A DNA stretch of 64,000 nucleotides from NCBI RefSeq assembly GCF_028289625.1, contig NZ_JANQOM010000020.1, forward strand, positions 62,001 through 126,000, given 5' to 3'. This DNA comes from Winogradskyella sp. (GTDB taxonomy: Bacteria; Bacteroidota; Bacteroidia; Flavobacteriales; Flavobacteriaceae). The position numbers were made by a program, and so were the translations under genes. The notes under the pieces were generated by a model, which ran no database searches, was not told the DNA's origin, and saw only the letters and a list, made by a program, of their open reading frames with translations. This document shows positions 1 to 8,028 of the stretch, one piece after another. Position 1 is the first letter of the stretch. Every line of letters begins with the position of its first letter.

Positions 1-945
1 GGTAATTACAAGTCCATTTTTGATTTGGCCAAACGTGTGGATTTAAGAGCAGCTAATAAGAAATCGTTTGAAGGTTTAGCCAATGCTGGTGGTTTTGATT
101 GTTTTACTGAAACCCATCGTGCGCAATATTTTGCTCACGAAGGAGATAATATTACATTTTTAGAAAAAGCCATGCGCTATGGTGCTAAATATCAAGAAAA
201 TGAAAATTCGGCTCAGGTAAGTTTATTTGGCAACTCTAGCGAAGTGCAAATTCCTGAACCACAAGTACCACCTTGCGAAGAATGGGGAACTATGGAAAAG
301 TTATCTAGAGAAAAAGAAGTTGTAGGCATCTATATTTCTGGTCATCCCTTAGATGATTTTAAAATCGAGATGCAAACCTTTTGTAACGGAACGGTTTCCG
401 TATTTAAAGATTTACAAGCTATAGTCAATAGAGAAGTGACTTTTGGTGGTGTAGTCACGGACATACAGCATCGCGTGAGTAAACAAGGTAAGGGCTGGGC
501 TGCTTTTACTATAGAAGATTATACCGATAGTTATGAGTTTAGAATCTTTGGTGAGGATTATCTGAAGTTTAGACATTTCTTGGTGCAGAACTCTTTTGTG
601 TATGTACGAGCCTTTATTAAAGAAGGCTGGATGAATCGCGATACCGGACAAAAAGGGGAGCCAAGAATTCAGTTCAATAATTTTCAACTCCTCCATGATG
701 TTATGGATGCCTATGCTAAAAAGTTATCGATACAATTGAATATAGAGGATTTGGAACAGCATAAAATTGCTGAGTTGCAAGACATGTTTCGATTGCATCA
801 AGGCAACCATGCGCTTAATTTTGTGGTTTATGACAACAAAGATAAGCTAAAGTTGACCATGCCAAGCCGAAAGCAAAAAGTTAAGATTTCACAAGAGCTA
901 TTGTATGAGTTGCAAGAATTGGATGTGATGTATAAGTTAAACTAG
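1..945 (+). CDS. dnaE: DNA polymerase III subunit alpha, C-terminal part
   Basis: C-terminal end of the replicative polymerase subunit; the frame is open from base 1, so the gene begins outside the window. The visible part covers the end of the helix-hairpin-helix region and then the OB-fold nucleic-acid-binding domain (around 'VTFGGVVTDIQHRVSKQGK' and 'WAAFTIEDYTDSYEFRIFG'), followed by the short C-terminal domain. The phrase 'KEVVGIYISGHPLDDF' is characteristic of bacterial DnaE. The catalytic PHP and palm domains are outside the window. It is followed by trxA, a common flavobacterial order. Confidence 0.95.
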   Translation, partial: GNYKSIFDLAKRVDLRAANKKSFEGLANAGGFDCFTETHRAQYFAHEGDNITFLEKAMRYGAKYQENENSAQVSLFGNSSEVQIPEPQVPPCEEWGTMEKLSREKEVVGIYISGHPLDDFKIEMQTFCNGTVSVFKDLQAIVNREVTFGGVVTDIQHRVSKQGKGWAAFTIEDYTDSYEFRIFGEDYLKFRHFLVQNSFVYVRAFIKEGWMNRDTGQKGEPRIQFNNFQLLHDVMDAYAKKLSIQLNIEDLEQHKIAELQDMFRLHQGNHALNFVVYDNKDKLKLTMPSRKQKVKISQELLYELQELDVMYKLN

Positions 946-1063
946 CATAAAACTAGGCAATAGTACCATAACCAAATCGAATATAGGCAGCGTAAGGTTT
1001 GGCATTTTTTTTGACTAATATTGCATGTTAAACGGAAGTAAAATACATTAAAAACAATATATT

Positions 1064-1381
1064 ATGGCATTAGAAATAACAGATGCAACGTTTGAAGAAA
1101 AAGTATTAAAGAGCGATAAGCCGGTAATGGTAGATTTTTGGGCAGCGTGGTGTGGGCCATGTCGTATGGTTGGGCCAATCATTGACGAAATTAGCAATGA
1201 GTACGAAGGTAAAGCCGTAGTAGGTAAGGTGGATGTTGATGCTAATCAAGAATTTGCTGCTAAATACGGAGTAAGAAACATACCTACGGTATTGGTTTTC
1301 CAAAATGGTGAAGTTGTTGGCCGCCAAGTTGGTGTAGCACCAAAGAATGCTTATGCGGACGCAATCGACGCACTATTATAA
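1064..1381 (+). CDS. trxA: Thioredoxin
   Basis: Cytoplasmic disulfide reductase of 105 residues, the normal length for thioredoxin 1. The active-site motif WCGPC is present (Cys30 and Cys33), followed by the conserved 'KVDVDANQEFAAKYGVRNIPTVLVF' region, split here by the cis-proline loop 'RNIPT'. It has its own start 118 bp after dnaE and is closed by a clear intrinsic terminator, so it is probably transcribed alone. Nothing is unusual. Confidence 0.97.
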   Translation: MALEITDATFEEKVLKSDKPVMVDFWAAWCGPCRMVGPIIDEISNEYEGKAVVGKVDVDANQEFAAKYGVRNIPTVLVFQNGEVVGRQVGVAPKNAYADAIDALL

Positions 1382-1404
1382 TAAGACTCTCTAAAAGAAA
1401 TGAT

Positions 1405-1436
1405 AAAAGGTTTGCCATTATGGCAAACCTTTTTTA
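1405..1436 (+). terminator. Intrinsic terminator after trxA
   Basis: An 'aaaggtttgcca' arm pairs with 'tggcaaaccttt' across a 3-nt loop and runs into a T tract. It lies 24 bp after the trxA stop and 14 bp before the next start codon, so it separates the two genes. Confidence 0.9.
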
Positions 1437-1449
1437 GTTTCGGTAATTC

Positions 1450-2379
1450 ATGGATTTACAAGTTGAACTTAACAAAGCAGGTGGTTTTAAAAATCTAGAG
1501 CTGCTAGCAAAACAAGTGGTTGAAGGCTTCATTGCAGGCATGCATAAAAGTCCTTTTCATGGATTTTCGGCAGAGTTTGCAGAGCATAAGATTTATAATC
1601 ATGGTGAAAGTACCAAACATATCGATTGGAAACTCTATGCCAAAACAGATCGTTTATACACTAAGCGTTATGACGAAGAAACCAACCTTCGCTGTCATCT
1701 TATCTTGGATAATAGTACGTCCATGCATTATCCTGAATCTGCAGGAACGTCCATCGGTAACATCAATAAAGTAGCGTTTTCAGCTTTAGCATGTGCTTCA
1801 TTAATGCATATTTTAAAAAAACAGCGTGATGCTGTCGGCTTAAGTATTTACAATGATAAATATGATTTTTACGCTCCTGAAAAAGGGAGCGAGCGCCACC
1901 ATCAAATGTTGCTGAATAAGCTTAGTGAAGCTGTTGTGTCCAAACCAGATTCCAAGACTACTGAAACCTATACCTATTTGCATCAGATTGCTGAAAAGAT
2001 ACATCGCAGGTCTTTAATTTTTGTATTTACGGATATGTTTCAAACCTCTGAAGAGGATAAAAAACTTTTTGAAGCATTACGTCATTTAAAACATAATAAA
2101 CACGAAGTGGTACTCTTTCATGTGTTTGATAAATCGAAAGAGTTAACGTTCAATTTTGATAATCGGCCCAAACGGTTTATAGATGTTGAAACTGGAGATT
2201 ATATCAATTTGTATCCAGATAACATTAAAGACAATTATGAAAAAGCGGTTAAAGATTACTTTAATAATTTAAGATTAAAGTGTGGGCAATACCGCATAAA
2301 ATATGTTGAGGCAGACATTACTCAAGGTTTTAACCACATACTAACTACTTACATGATAGAGCGACAGAAATTTGTATGA
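1450..2379 (+). CDS. DUF58 domain protein (vWA-like)
   Basis: 309 residues with no signal peptide. The N-terminal 'GGFKNLELLAKQVVEGF', the 'SPFHGFSAEFAEHKIYNHG' stretch and 'DWKLYAKTDRLYTKRY' are hallmarks of DUF58. The 'LILDNSTSMHY' segment is a MIDAS-like DxSxS motif of the von Willebrand A fold. DUF58 proteins usually sit beside MoxR AAA ATPases and are thought to help assemble complexes; no MoxR gene is visible here. The family assignment is firm and the role is unknown. Confidence 0.88.
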   Translation: MDLQVELNKAGGFKNLELLAKQVVEGFIAGMHKSPFHGFSAEFAEHKIYNHGESTKHIDWKLYAKTDRLYTKRYDEETNLRCHLILDNSTSMHYPESAGTSIGNINKVAFSALACASLMHILKKQRDAVGLSIYNDKYDFYAPEKGSERHHQMLLNKLSEAVVSKPDSKTTETYTYLHQIAEKIHRRSLIFVFTDMFQTSEEDKKLFEALRHLKHNKHEVVLFHVFDKSKELTFNFDNRPKRFIDVETGDYINLYPDNIKDNYEKAVKDYFNNLRLKCGQYRIKYVEADITQGFNHILTTYMIERQKFV

Positions 2380-2405
2380 GGGCACCGATATTTTTTTCTT
2401 TTTTG

Positions 2406-2436
2406 TTTGCGGAATTAAAAATGCAATGTATATTTG
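2406..2436 (+). promoter_or_regulatory. Promoter of tRNA-Asp
   Basis: TTTG at 2406-2409 and TATATTTG at 2429-2436, 19 bp apart, match the Bacteroidetes primary sigma consensus (TTTG and TAnnTTTG). The tRNA starts 18 bp further on. Confidence 0.8.
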
Positions 2437-2454
2437 CCCTCGCTATAATGCAAC

Positions 2455-2528
2455 GGTCTGGTAGTTCAGTTGGTTAGAATATCTGCCTGTCACGCAGGGG
2501 GTCGCGGGTTCGAGTCCCGTCCAGACCG
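2455..2528 (+). tRNA. tRNA-Asp (GTC)
   Basis: A complete 74-nt cloverleaf. The acceptor stem GGTCTGG pairs with CCAGACC, the anticodon loop carries GTC at 2489-2491, the T arm contains GGTTCGAGTCC, and the discriminator is G as expected for tRNA-Asp. CCA is not encoded. It marks the left edge of a low-GC island. Confidence 0.97.
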
Positions 2529-2923
2529 CTTCTTTAAGAAGTTGTGTTGTTACTGACAGTATCGTCAGTACGTAGTGAAAGCCCAATAATACTGGGTAAT
2601 CCAATGAGAAGCTTTCCTTTTTCTTTGTATACCATAGCCTTGGCGAAGGTATATCACTGTAAATCGGGATGCTTTTTTGTTTTATAGTAATGCATTGACT
2701 GAATTATACAAGGATTTAGTGACAAAGTACAAGAATACAAATTGAGTCTATTTGACTTAAGATGACTCTATCTTATAACTTCTGGCTGTTTATTTGTTGC
2801 CTAAAATTATAGTTAATTGATTATCAATATTAATTTAATCAGTGTCGGGAGTAATTATCTCATTATGAATCTAAAACTTTTCCATCATTTTGCAACCCTT
2901 TTAATTTTTTAAGACTAATAAAA
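2529..2923. other. tRNA-Asp downstream region, left edge of island
   Basis: No credible gene. It holds several short hairpins: ACTGAC/GTCAGT at about 2550-2570, a CCCA/TGGG hairpin, and a longer imperfect one in 'ataccatagcc...ggtat' near 2628-2655. A 25-bp sequence at 2659-2683 recurs near 7402. The remaining AT-rich stretch has only short unconvincing frames. Confidence 0.5.
2659..2683 (+). repeat. Island boundary direct repeat, left copy
   Basis: The 25-bp sequence beginning 'gtaaatcgggatgc' matches 7402-7426 at 24 of 25 positions in the same orientation. It lies 151 bp after an 11-bp T-arm segment of the tRNA; the right copy lies 133 bp after a duplicate of that same 11-mer. The pair brackets the restriction-modification island. 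Confidence 0.7.
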
Positions 2924-2963
2924 CATTAGTAATAGCAATCTTTTGGAATAGCCATTACTAATG
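2924..2963 (-). terminator. Terminator of the 2983-3813 gene
   Basis: The perfect 10-bp arms CATTAGTAAT (2924-2933) and ATTACTAATG (2954-2963) are separated by 20 nt. Read on the minus strand the hairpin is followed by a T-rich stretch, 20 bp after the stop codon of the minus-strand gene. Confidence 0.65.
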
Positions 2964-2982
2964 TTTCTATTTGATATTAGCT

Positions 2983-3813
2983 TTAAGCCATTTCATCTTC
3001 GTTATAAAGCAATACCTCATCTGTTAAATCAACAATTTCTAAAGCATCTTCATCAAATAGCCTTTGTCTATCCTCAAAAGCAACCATATCTAAAGCCTCC
3101 GATTCTGCCATTCCACTCAATATATTAGTCTGTATTTCTTGAGGAATCAAGTGCCTTTTTAATCTCACCCCTGAAACTCTATATGCTAAAACCCCTCCAG
3201 TACGTCCATCTATATTAAAACCCACTTCTTTTTTCCATTTAAAAGAAAAGTCCGCATTTATATCCGCATCACCTGCAGCTACTTGAGCATCAAGATTGAA
3301 AGTAATAGTACCACCTTTACTCCCACTATATTGCAAGTAGTATTTATCAGCATAAACTAAGCCGCGAACGACATAAACCTTTGATGACAACTCACCTTTG
3401 ACGTATTTAGACAGGAGTTCTTTACGAAATTCAACAAAGTTTTTAATGCTTTGCTGTCGGATTCCCATAACCTTCAAGAACATTTGGTTTTCAGAAGTGA
3501 AATCAACAGCAAGACCGGCTTCTTCAACATCAAAACGTTCAGGTAAAACAGCTTGCCCTTTGAATTTAGTTGTGATGTTCACGCTAGAACTAGAGGTTAT
3601 ATTCTGGTTTGTTTTTCTTCCTTCCACAAATTCTGTGTTCCTGTTACTAAATGCAGAAGAATCTATAGCCACAACTATATCTCTCTTTTTTAAGAGAATA
3701 TCCCCTATTGATAATGTGTTGTCACCCGTAATGACAGGGATATAATTTCTTCCATACTGTTTTCTAATTTGACGTTTTAAAAGTCTTGCTTGTCTTTTTG
3801 TTAGTCCTCCCAT
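2983..3813 (-). CDS. Uncharacterised protein, gasdermin-like candidate
   Basis: 276 residues, not recognised at sequence level with certainty. The protein has no cysteine. The first ~25 residues are strongly basic (KRQARLLKRQIRKQ), the middle is rich in predicted beta strands, and the last ~45 residues are strongly acidic. The order 'YIPVITGDN...IGDILL' near the N-terminus, then 'VYVVRGLVYADKYYLQYS' and 'GGVLAYRVSGVRLKR' resembles the strand layout of bacterial gasdermins, which also have this length and a releasable C-terminal tail. The N-terminal cysteine usual in that family is missing and no protease gene is adjacent. This is a fold hypothesis only. Confidence 0.4.
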   Translation of the reverse strand: MGGLTKRQARLLKRQIRKQYGRNYIPVITGDNTLSIGDILLKKRDIVVAIDSSAFSNRNTEFVEGRKTNQNITSSSSVNITTKFKGQAVLPERFDVEEAGLAVDFTSENQMFLKVMGIRQQSIKNFVEFRKELLSKYVKGELSSKVYVVRGLVYADKYYLQYSGSKGGTITFNLDAQVAAGDADINADFSFKWKKEVGFNIDGRTGGVLAYRVSGVRLKRHLIPQEIQTNILSGMAESEALDMVAFEDRQRLFDEDALEIVDLTDEVLLYNEDEMA

Positions 3814-3915
3814 AATTTGTTGATTTAAAATTAATAATTAGTTTACTTTGTTATTTTGAACCCTTTATAAAATAGGTTTATTGTGTAACCATTTTAGCAA
3901 TCATTATGTAATTGT

Positions 3916-4134
3916 CTAAACATCCAACAAAAACAAATAGATATTGTTTTGTGGAAGCTCAATTTTGACTTCATATTGATTATCAACCTGTTTAAGACAA
4001 TTATCTTGGGTGCTCGATATTTTATTACTCTCAATAATTGTTTTTGGATTGTTCGAAATGATTTTGTCTATCACCTTAATAAGTAAGTTCCTTCCTATTG
4101 ACCCTAGCTTATCTAATATCTGTTCTAATTTCAT
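3916..4134 (-). CDS. Small hypothetical protein
   Basis: 72 residues, no recognised family. The N-terminal 'MKLEQILDKLGSIGRNLLIKVIDKII' region (split by me for length: residues 1-26) looks amphipathic and helical; the C-terminus is strand-like. It lies 102 bp upstream of the 276-residue gene on the same strand, so the two may be co-transcribed as a small protein and its partner. Real-gene status is moderate because it is short and has no visible homology. Confidence 0.45.
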   Translation of the reverse strand: MKLEQILDKLGSIGRNLLIKVIDKIISNNPKTIIESNKISSTQDNCLKQVDNQYEVKIELPQNNIYLFLLDV

Positions 4135-4590
4135 TTTATGGTATTAAATATTCTTCGTCCTTCACTCATATGTTAAGGAATGAAACTATTGATTGATATC
4201 TGCAATAGATTACAGTCTCATAATTAATTAATTAATGAGAAGCTATTTAATAAAGGGTTAAAATGTGGGAATCTTATGAATCTTAATTTAGTAAAAAAAA
4301 CTAAACCCACCTAATCTTTTTAACACATTCTTATTTTTATATTGAAGAATTAATTCAAACACCTTTACATCCTGTTTTAAGGCTCGGTAAGGCTGTTTCT
4401 TTCTTTTGGGATATGTATTTTCAATCTCACTAATTCTCACTAATTCTGAGAACTATTTAGATAAAGATTAAAAACATCAAAAATTAAATTATTAAGTGTT
4501 GTTAATAAAAAGTGGCTCAGGTCAATTTTAGTTAACAAATAATAGTTCTTATTAAATGTATTTTTGATAAAGTAAAAAATAAATTAAGAA
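4135..4590. other. AT-rich intergenic region upstream of the methyltransferase
   Basis: 456 bp between divergent genes. The only frame worth noting is a 50-codon minus-strand ORF at 4288-4440 starting with GTG, with a basic 'YPKRKKQPYRALKQD' stretch, which I do not recognise. There is an 'aattaattaattaat' stretch near 4222-4235. Promoters for both flanking genes must lie here but none can be placed with confidence. Confidence 0.4.
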
Positions 4591-5997
4591 ATGGGCATTA
4601 GAGTCGTTGAACTTTTTGCAGGCGTTGGAGGTTTTAGATTAGGTCTTGAAGGCTGGCAAGGCAAATCCTCATCATCAAATTATACGAAGAAACTAGGGAC
4701 GGATTATAAGATTGTTTGGTCTAATCAGTGGGAGCCTTCAACTAATATACAACATGCAAACCTTGTTTATAAACACAAATGGCCCAATGCTAATCATAAT
4801 GATAAAGATATTAATGAAGTAGTAGGAGATCATTTAACCAACAAGCAAGTAAACGATAATATTCCTGACCATGAATTACTTGTTGGTGGATTTCCTTGTC
4901 AGGACTATTCTGTTGCAGGTGTTAATACCAATGGGATTGAAGGTAAAAAAGGAGTGCTATGGTGGAATATACATCGCATACTTGATGTTAAAAGACCTAA
5001 GTACGTTCTGTTGGAAAATGTGGATAGGCTCTTAAAATCACCAGTCAATAAAAGAGGACGGGATTTTGCCATTTTGCTTGCTACGATGAGTGATTTGGAC
5101 TACGATGTGGAATGGAAAGTAATAAATGCCGCAGATTATGGAATGCCTCAGCGCAGAAGGAGGGTATTTATCTTTGGTGTTCATAAATCAAGCGGTTTAA
5201 AACTAAAATCTGACATAGACTGGATTAATACGGAAAGTATCATTGGTAAATCTTTCCCGTCTAAAATGAAAGGTGATAGAAAACTTATAAAAATCAAAGG
5301 TAATCCCGTGGCTATATCTAAGGATTTTCCGCATGGTAAGTTTTTTAACTGTGGTGTAATGATTGGAAGAGATGTGCTAACTTTTGATTATAGTCCTGTA
5401 GACCTTGGGGATAAAAAATTAAGTGTCTTTGATAAACTAAAAGATGTACTAGAAAATCATGAAGCCGTTCCTAAAGAGTTTTATGTTGATAATCATAAGA
5501 TTTTAAAATCTCCTCTGATAAAGGAACAAAAAGAAGGAGTGCCACTTTCATATTTAGATTTGAATGCTAGGAACGAAGCAATAATGTTAACAGAACTTGA
5601 TAAATGGAAATATCTTAAGGGTCGAAAAGCAGAAAAGAGGGTGTCGTCCAAAGGTGTGTTTTTTTACACTGAGGGACCACTTAAGTTAACGGATGATGTA
5701 AATTTACCTTCAAGAACAATAATTACATCAGAAGGTGGTTCTGGAGCTTCTAGGTTCAAACATCTCATAGAGATTGAACCAAATAGCTTATACAGAAGAC
5801 TCATTCCTTTAGAATTAGAAAGATTAAATATGTTTCCCGAAGGCCATACAAATCATCATAATATATCAGATGCTAAAAGAGCTTTTTTTATGGGTAATGC
5901 CTTAGTAGTTGGTATAATTGAAAGAATAGGGCTGACCCTTCAAGATTTTATTTTTGAATCAGAGGATGAATCTGTTTTGCAACACCTTGTGAAATAA
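4591..5997 (+). CDS. DNA (cytosine-5-)-methyltransferase, type II
   Basis: 468 residues. Motif I 'VELFAGVGGFRLGLE' binds S-adenosylmethionine, motif IV 'GGFPCQDYSV' holds catalytic Cys103, motif VI is 'LLENVDRLL', motif VIII is 'QRRRRVFIFG', and 'FFMGNALVVGI' near the C-terminus is motif X. The target recognition domain between VIII and IX gives no clue to the site. The 3' end overlaps the convergent nuclease-like gene by 50 bp. With the two minus-strand genes it forms a compact restriction-modification system on a tRNA-linked island. Confidence 0.93.
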   Translation: MGIRVVELFAGVGGFRLGLEGWQGKSSSSNYTKKLGTDYKIVWSNQWEPSTNIQHANLVYKHKWPNANHNDKDINEVVGDHLTNKQVNDNIPDHELLVGGFPCQDYSVAGVNTNGIEGKKGVLWWNIHRILDVKRPKYVLLENVDRLLKSPVNKRGRDFAILLATMSDLDYDVEWKVINAADYGMPQRRRRVFIFGVHKSSGLKLKSDIDWINTESIIGKSFPSKMKGDRKLIKIKGNPVAISKDFPHGKFFNCGVMIGRDVLTFDYSPVDLGDKKLSVFDKLKDVLENHEAVPKEFYVDNHKILKSPLIKEQKEGVPLSYLDLNARNEAIMLTELDKWKYLKGRKAEKRVSSKGVFFYTEGPLKLTDDVNLPSRTIITSEGGSGASRFKHLIEIEPNSLYRRLIPLELERLNMFPEGHTNHHNISDAKRAFFMGNALVVGIIERIGLTLQDFIFESEDESVLQHLVK

Positions 5998-6580
5998 GAA
6001 ACTCTAGTTTAAGCATTACATTTATTGGCTTTTCAGATAGGTGGTTAGAGTAGACTAAGCAACCTTCTGTTTTTTGGTTGATTTCCTGCAATACAATTTT
6101 CTTATCAGGCTGGGGCATATGTCTAATCTCTTTAGCATATGTCATCAATTTATTGGGAGTTAAACCTTTACTGGCTAATAGCTGTATTAACTTTATGCGA
6201 TTTACTGAGGTTATTTTACATGATTTTAAACCTGAGTCAATATTTGAGCCACTTTTTACGAATATACCAGTAATCAAAAAGTAATATTGGGTAATCTTAT
6301 CTCGGTCTAAAAGCCAACCTTTCCTTTCTTCTTGGTGTTTTAGGTAAGATAGTTCAAAGGTAAATGTAGGTAAGTCAGAATTTATATAATGAAGTTGGGA
6401 TTTCTCGTCAATGAAAATTGGGCCATTCTTAGATTGGTAAATTAAATCAACACCTTCAAATTGCAATTTAGAGTTTTTAACTCGAGTTAATTTAAAGTTT
6501 AATTTATCATAAATAGCATCAAGATATACTCCTAGTATTTGTTCCTTATTTAAATCATTATGAAAATAAGTCATTGCCAA
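5948..6580 (-). CDS. PD-(D/E)XK-like protein, R-M component
   Basis: 210 residues, no named family recognised. The segment 'FEGVDLIYQSKNGPIFIDEKSQ' (residues near 43-64; shown in parts as 'GVDLIY' and 'IFIDEKSQ') fits the PD-(D/E)XK nuclease core: an Asp, a short hairpin, then Asp/Glu-x-Lys. It overlaps the preceding BglII-like gene by 23 bp and the methyltransferase tail by 50 bp, so it belongs to the same system. It may be the second subunit of a heteromeric nuclease, a nickase or an accessory factor. Confidence 0.55.
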   Translation of the reverse strand: MAMTYFHNDLNKEQILGVYLDAIYDKLNFKLTRVKNSKLQFEGVDLIYQSKNGPIFIDEKSQLHYINSDLPTFTFELSYLKHQEERKGWLLDRDKITQYYFLITGIFVKSGSNIDSGLKSCKITSVNRIKLIQLLASKGLTPNKLMTYAKEIRHMPQPDKKIVLQEINQKTEGCLVYSNHLSEKPINVMLKLEFLISQGVAKQIHPLIQK

Positions 6581-7202
6581 ATCGTATTATTCGACCTATT
6601 TTTTTTCTTGGTGCTATCTGCTTATGTTCTATTCTAAAAGTCTCAGGAGGAGTTAATCCAATTACTAAAAGGGGCACAGTAAGTAGGTTTCGCAGTGGTG
6701 GTAAATAGTCCAAGAATTTTTCATATGTGCCTATGGCACTATCAAAGCCTCCCAATTGTTTCATGTCATTTGTAGCTGTAATTATGACCCCAATTCTGGT
6801 CTGAATAGCCTTCTGAACATGATTAAGTTCACTTGCAAGAACAGGTTTTATTAAATTCCAAGCTATTACCGTAGCATGATTGAAAGCGACCTCTACTGAG
6901 ATATCTTTTTTTGCAAAGTCTAGCCTCCACGTGTCACCAGTATATTGATTGTCTTGAAAAATGCCTGACTCACTTAGCCAGTTATTTTTAGTAAACCTTT
7001 CTTTTAATAGGTCATTTATTGCTTTAGAAATACTCTTAGGGGTCTTTTCAATATTTTTATAGCCATAGCTTAAGTGTTTTTCTATGATTTGACTATCTGT
7101 TATACTGTCTAGTATGGCATTCAATTCATTGTATTGATTGATAAATTTGGGTTCTTGCAGTATTACCTGTGCATGTCTGAATGAATGGGATATATAATTC
7201 AC
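6558..7202 (-). CDS. BglII/BstYI-like type II restriction endonuclease
   Basis: 214 residues. The core 'WRLDFAKKDISVEVAFNH' followed by 'ASELNHVQKAIQTRIGVIIT' and 'PLLVIGLTPPETF' resembles the BglII/BamHI fold family: Asp, then Glu-x-Glu/Val, then a helix with 'SEL.H' and a 'G.IIT' strand. BglII itself pairs with an N4-cytosine methylase, whereas the methylase here is C5, so the recognition site should not be assumed. First gene of a two-gene minus-strand unit. Confidence 0.6.
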   Translation of the reverse strand: MNYISHSFRHAQVILQEPKFINQYNELNAILDSITDSQIIEKHLSYGYKNIEKTPKSISKAINDLLKERFTKNNWLSESGIFQDNQYTGDTWRLDFAKKDISVEVAFNHATVIAWNLIKPVLASELNHVQKAIQTRIGVIITATNDMKQLGGFDSAIGTYEKFLDYLPPLRNLLTVPLLVIGLTPPETFRIEHKQIAPRKKIGRIIRFGNDLFS

Positions 7203-7268
7203 ATCTAAATATAACGATGTTAAAGTTACAAACTAATTTTAATTTCTATTGTGAATAGTTGTCTATAT

Positions 7269-7426
7269 GTTCGAGTCCCATGCTGTCCGCAATCTTGATA
7301 ACTTTTGTGTAGTTGTAGGCTCTGAGGCATTAGAGCCTATATATTATAAAGACCTGTATTGTTCACATGTTGTAGTCTGAGTGTAGTAGTAATGTATCCA
7401 AGTAAATCGGAATGCTTTTTTGTTTT
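7269..7426 (+). repeat. tRNA-Asp-like 3' fragment and right boundary repeat
   Basis: At 7269-7279 'gttcgagtccc' is identical to the T arm of tRNA-Asp (2508-2518), followed by 'atgctgtccgc' against 'gtccagaccgc' in the tRNA. A perfect 8-bp hairpin TAGGCTCT/AGAGCCTA follows, then the right copy of the 25-bp boundary repeat at 7402-7426. The block parallels 2508-2683 and is read as a decayed attachment site or the relic of a second tRNA-Asp copy. Confidence 0.6.
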
Positions 7427-7548
7427 GGGACAGAATCTTACCTCAATAAAAAATCACTTTTCAACAGGTTTTAAACACTAAAATAGCACTTAAACGATAA
7501 TTAAATACATTTTATCGATGATTCTTTTTCTTGTGAAGCAAATACTTA

Positions 7549-7759
7549 TATATTTGTTACATCTTGTAAGCCCTCAAATCAAACTTTCAAGAATTTCATA
7601 ATCCATTAAACATTTTACTAAAACGTCCCTCGTTTTATTTTAGTACAATTTAGGTGAAAACCTACAATAGTTAATTATCCATTTACCTCCCTCAAATTGT
7701 AGCGAAAATCGTTACGTAATTTAATATTGACTATTTAAACAAACCCTAAATTGATACTT
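7549..7759 (+). promoter_or_regulatory. Promoter and long leader of the small peptide gene
   Basis: A -7 box TATATTTG lies at 7549-7556, which would give a leader of about 195 nt before the ATG at 7760. The leader contains a small hairpin TAGGT-gaaa-ACCTA (7651-7664) and a longer-range inverted repeat CTACAAT/ATTGTAG (7662-7668 and 7696-7702). These two are partly exclusive, so an alternative-structure switch is possible but unproven. Confidence 0.45.
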
Positions 7760-7927
7760 ATGAAAACCCTAAAAATTACTTTAGCCTTAGTTGCCATTGC
7801 AATGTTAACTGTATCTGGTGTACAATCTGAAAAAGCTGTTAATGATAAACCCACTTATGAAACCAAAAGCAATTTTGACGTATTAGCAATAAATAAAAAG
7901 AAGAGGGCAGTTGAGCAGCAGGCTTAA
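7760..7927 (+). CDS. Small secreted peptide precursor
   Basis: 55 residues starting at ATG 7760. Residues 1-23 form a typical signal sequence: MKTLK, a hydrophobic core 'ITLALVAIAMLTVSG', then 'VQS'. The mature part is short and charged and ends 'INKKKRAVEQQA'. It is not recognised. It sits directly upstream of a TPR histidine kinase gene and may be a secreted signal or envelope peptide sensed by it; that link is only positional. Confidence 0.6.
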   Translation: MKTLKITLALVAIAMLTVSGVQSEKAVNDKPTYETKSNFDVLAINKKKRAVEQQA

Positions 7928-7995
7928 ACCCTTTTTATAGAATAAGTCCTTGATTACTTGAGGGCTAAATTTCTTTTAATTTTATAAATTTATCC

Positions 7996-8028
7996 TAAAT
8001 TTGAGAATACTTTTGTATTCTCAAATTT
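7996..8028 (+). promoter_or_regulatory. -7 box inside a perfect 14-bp dyad before the kinase gene
   Basis: TAAATTTG at 7996-8003 is a perfect TAnnTTTG box. From 7997 to 8028 runs a perfect inverted repeat with 14-bp arms and a TTTT loop (arms 'aaatttgagaatac' and 'gtattctcaaattt'). The dyad covers the -7 box and the expected start of transcription, as an operator would. It could instead be a terminator for the peptide gene, but no long T tract follows. Confidence 0.55.

Noticed and set aside
4288..4440. 50-codon minus-strand ORF with GTG start
   Set aside because: Short, no recognised similarity, no promoter or coding context; left inside the intergenic description.
5948..5997. Overlap of the methyltransferase 3' end with the convergent gene as a sign of a misassembly
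   Set aside because: Both frames keep family motifs up to their ends; convergent overlaps are common in compact R-M systems.
8001..8027. TTG at 8001 as start of the TPR kinase
   Set aside because: It lies inside a perfect -7 box and the left arm of the dyad; TTG at 8028 leaves a good signal peptide and a normal short leader.
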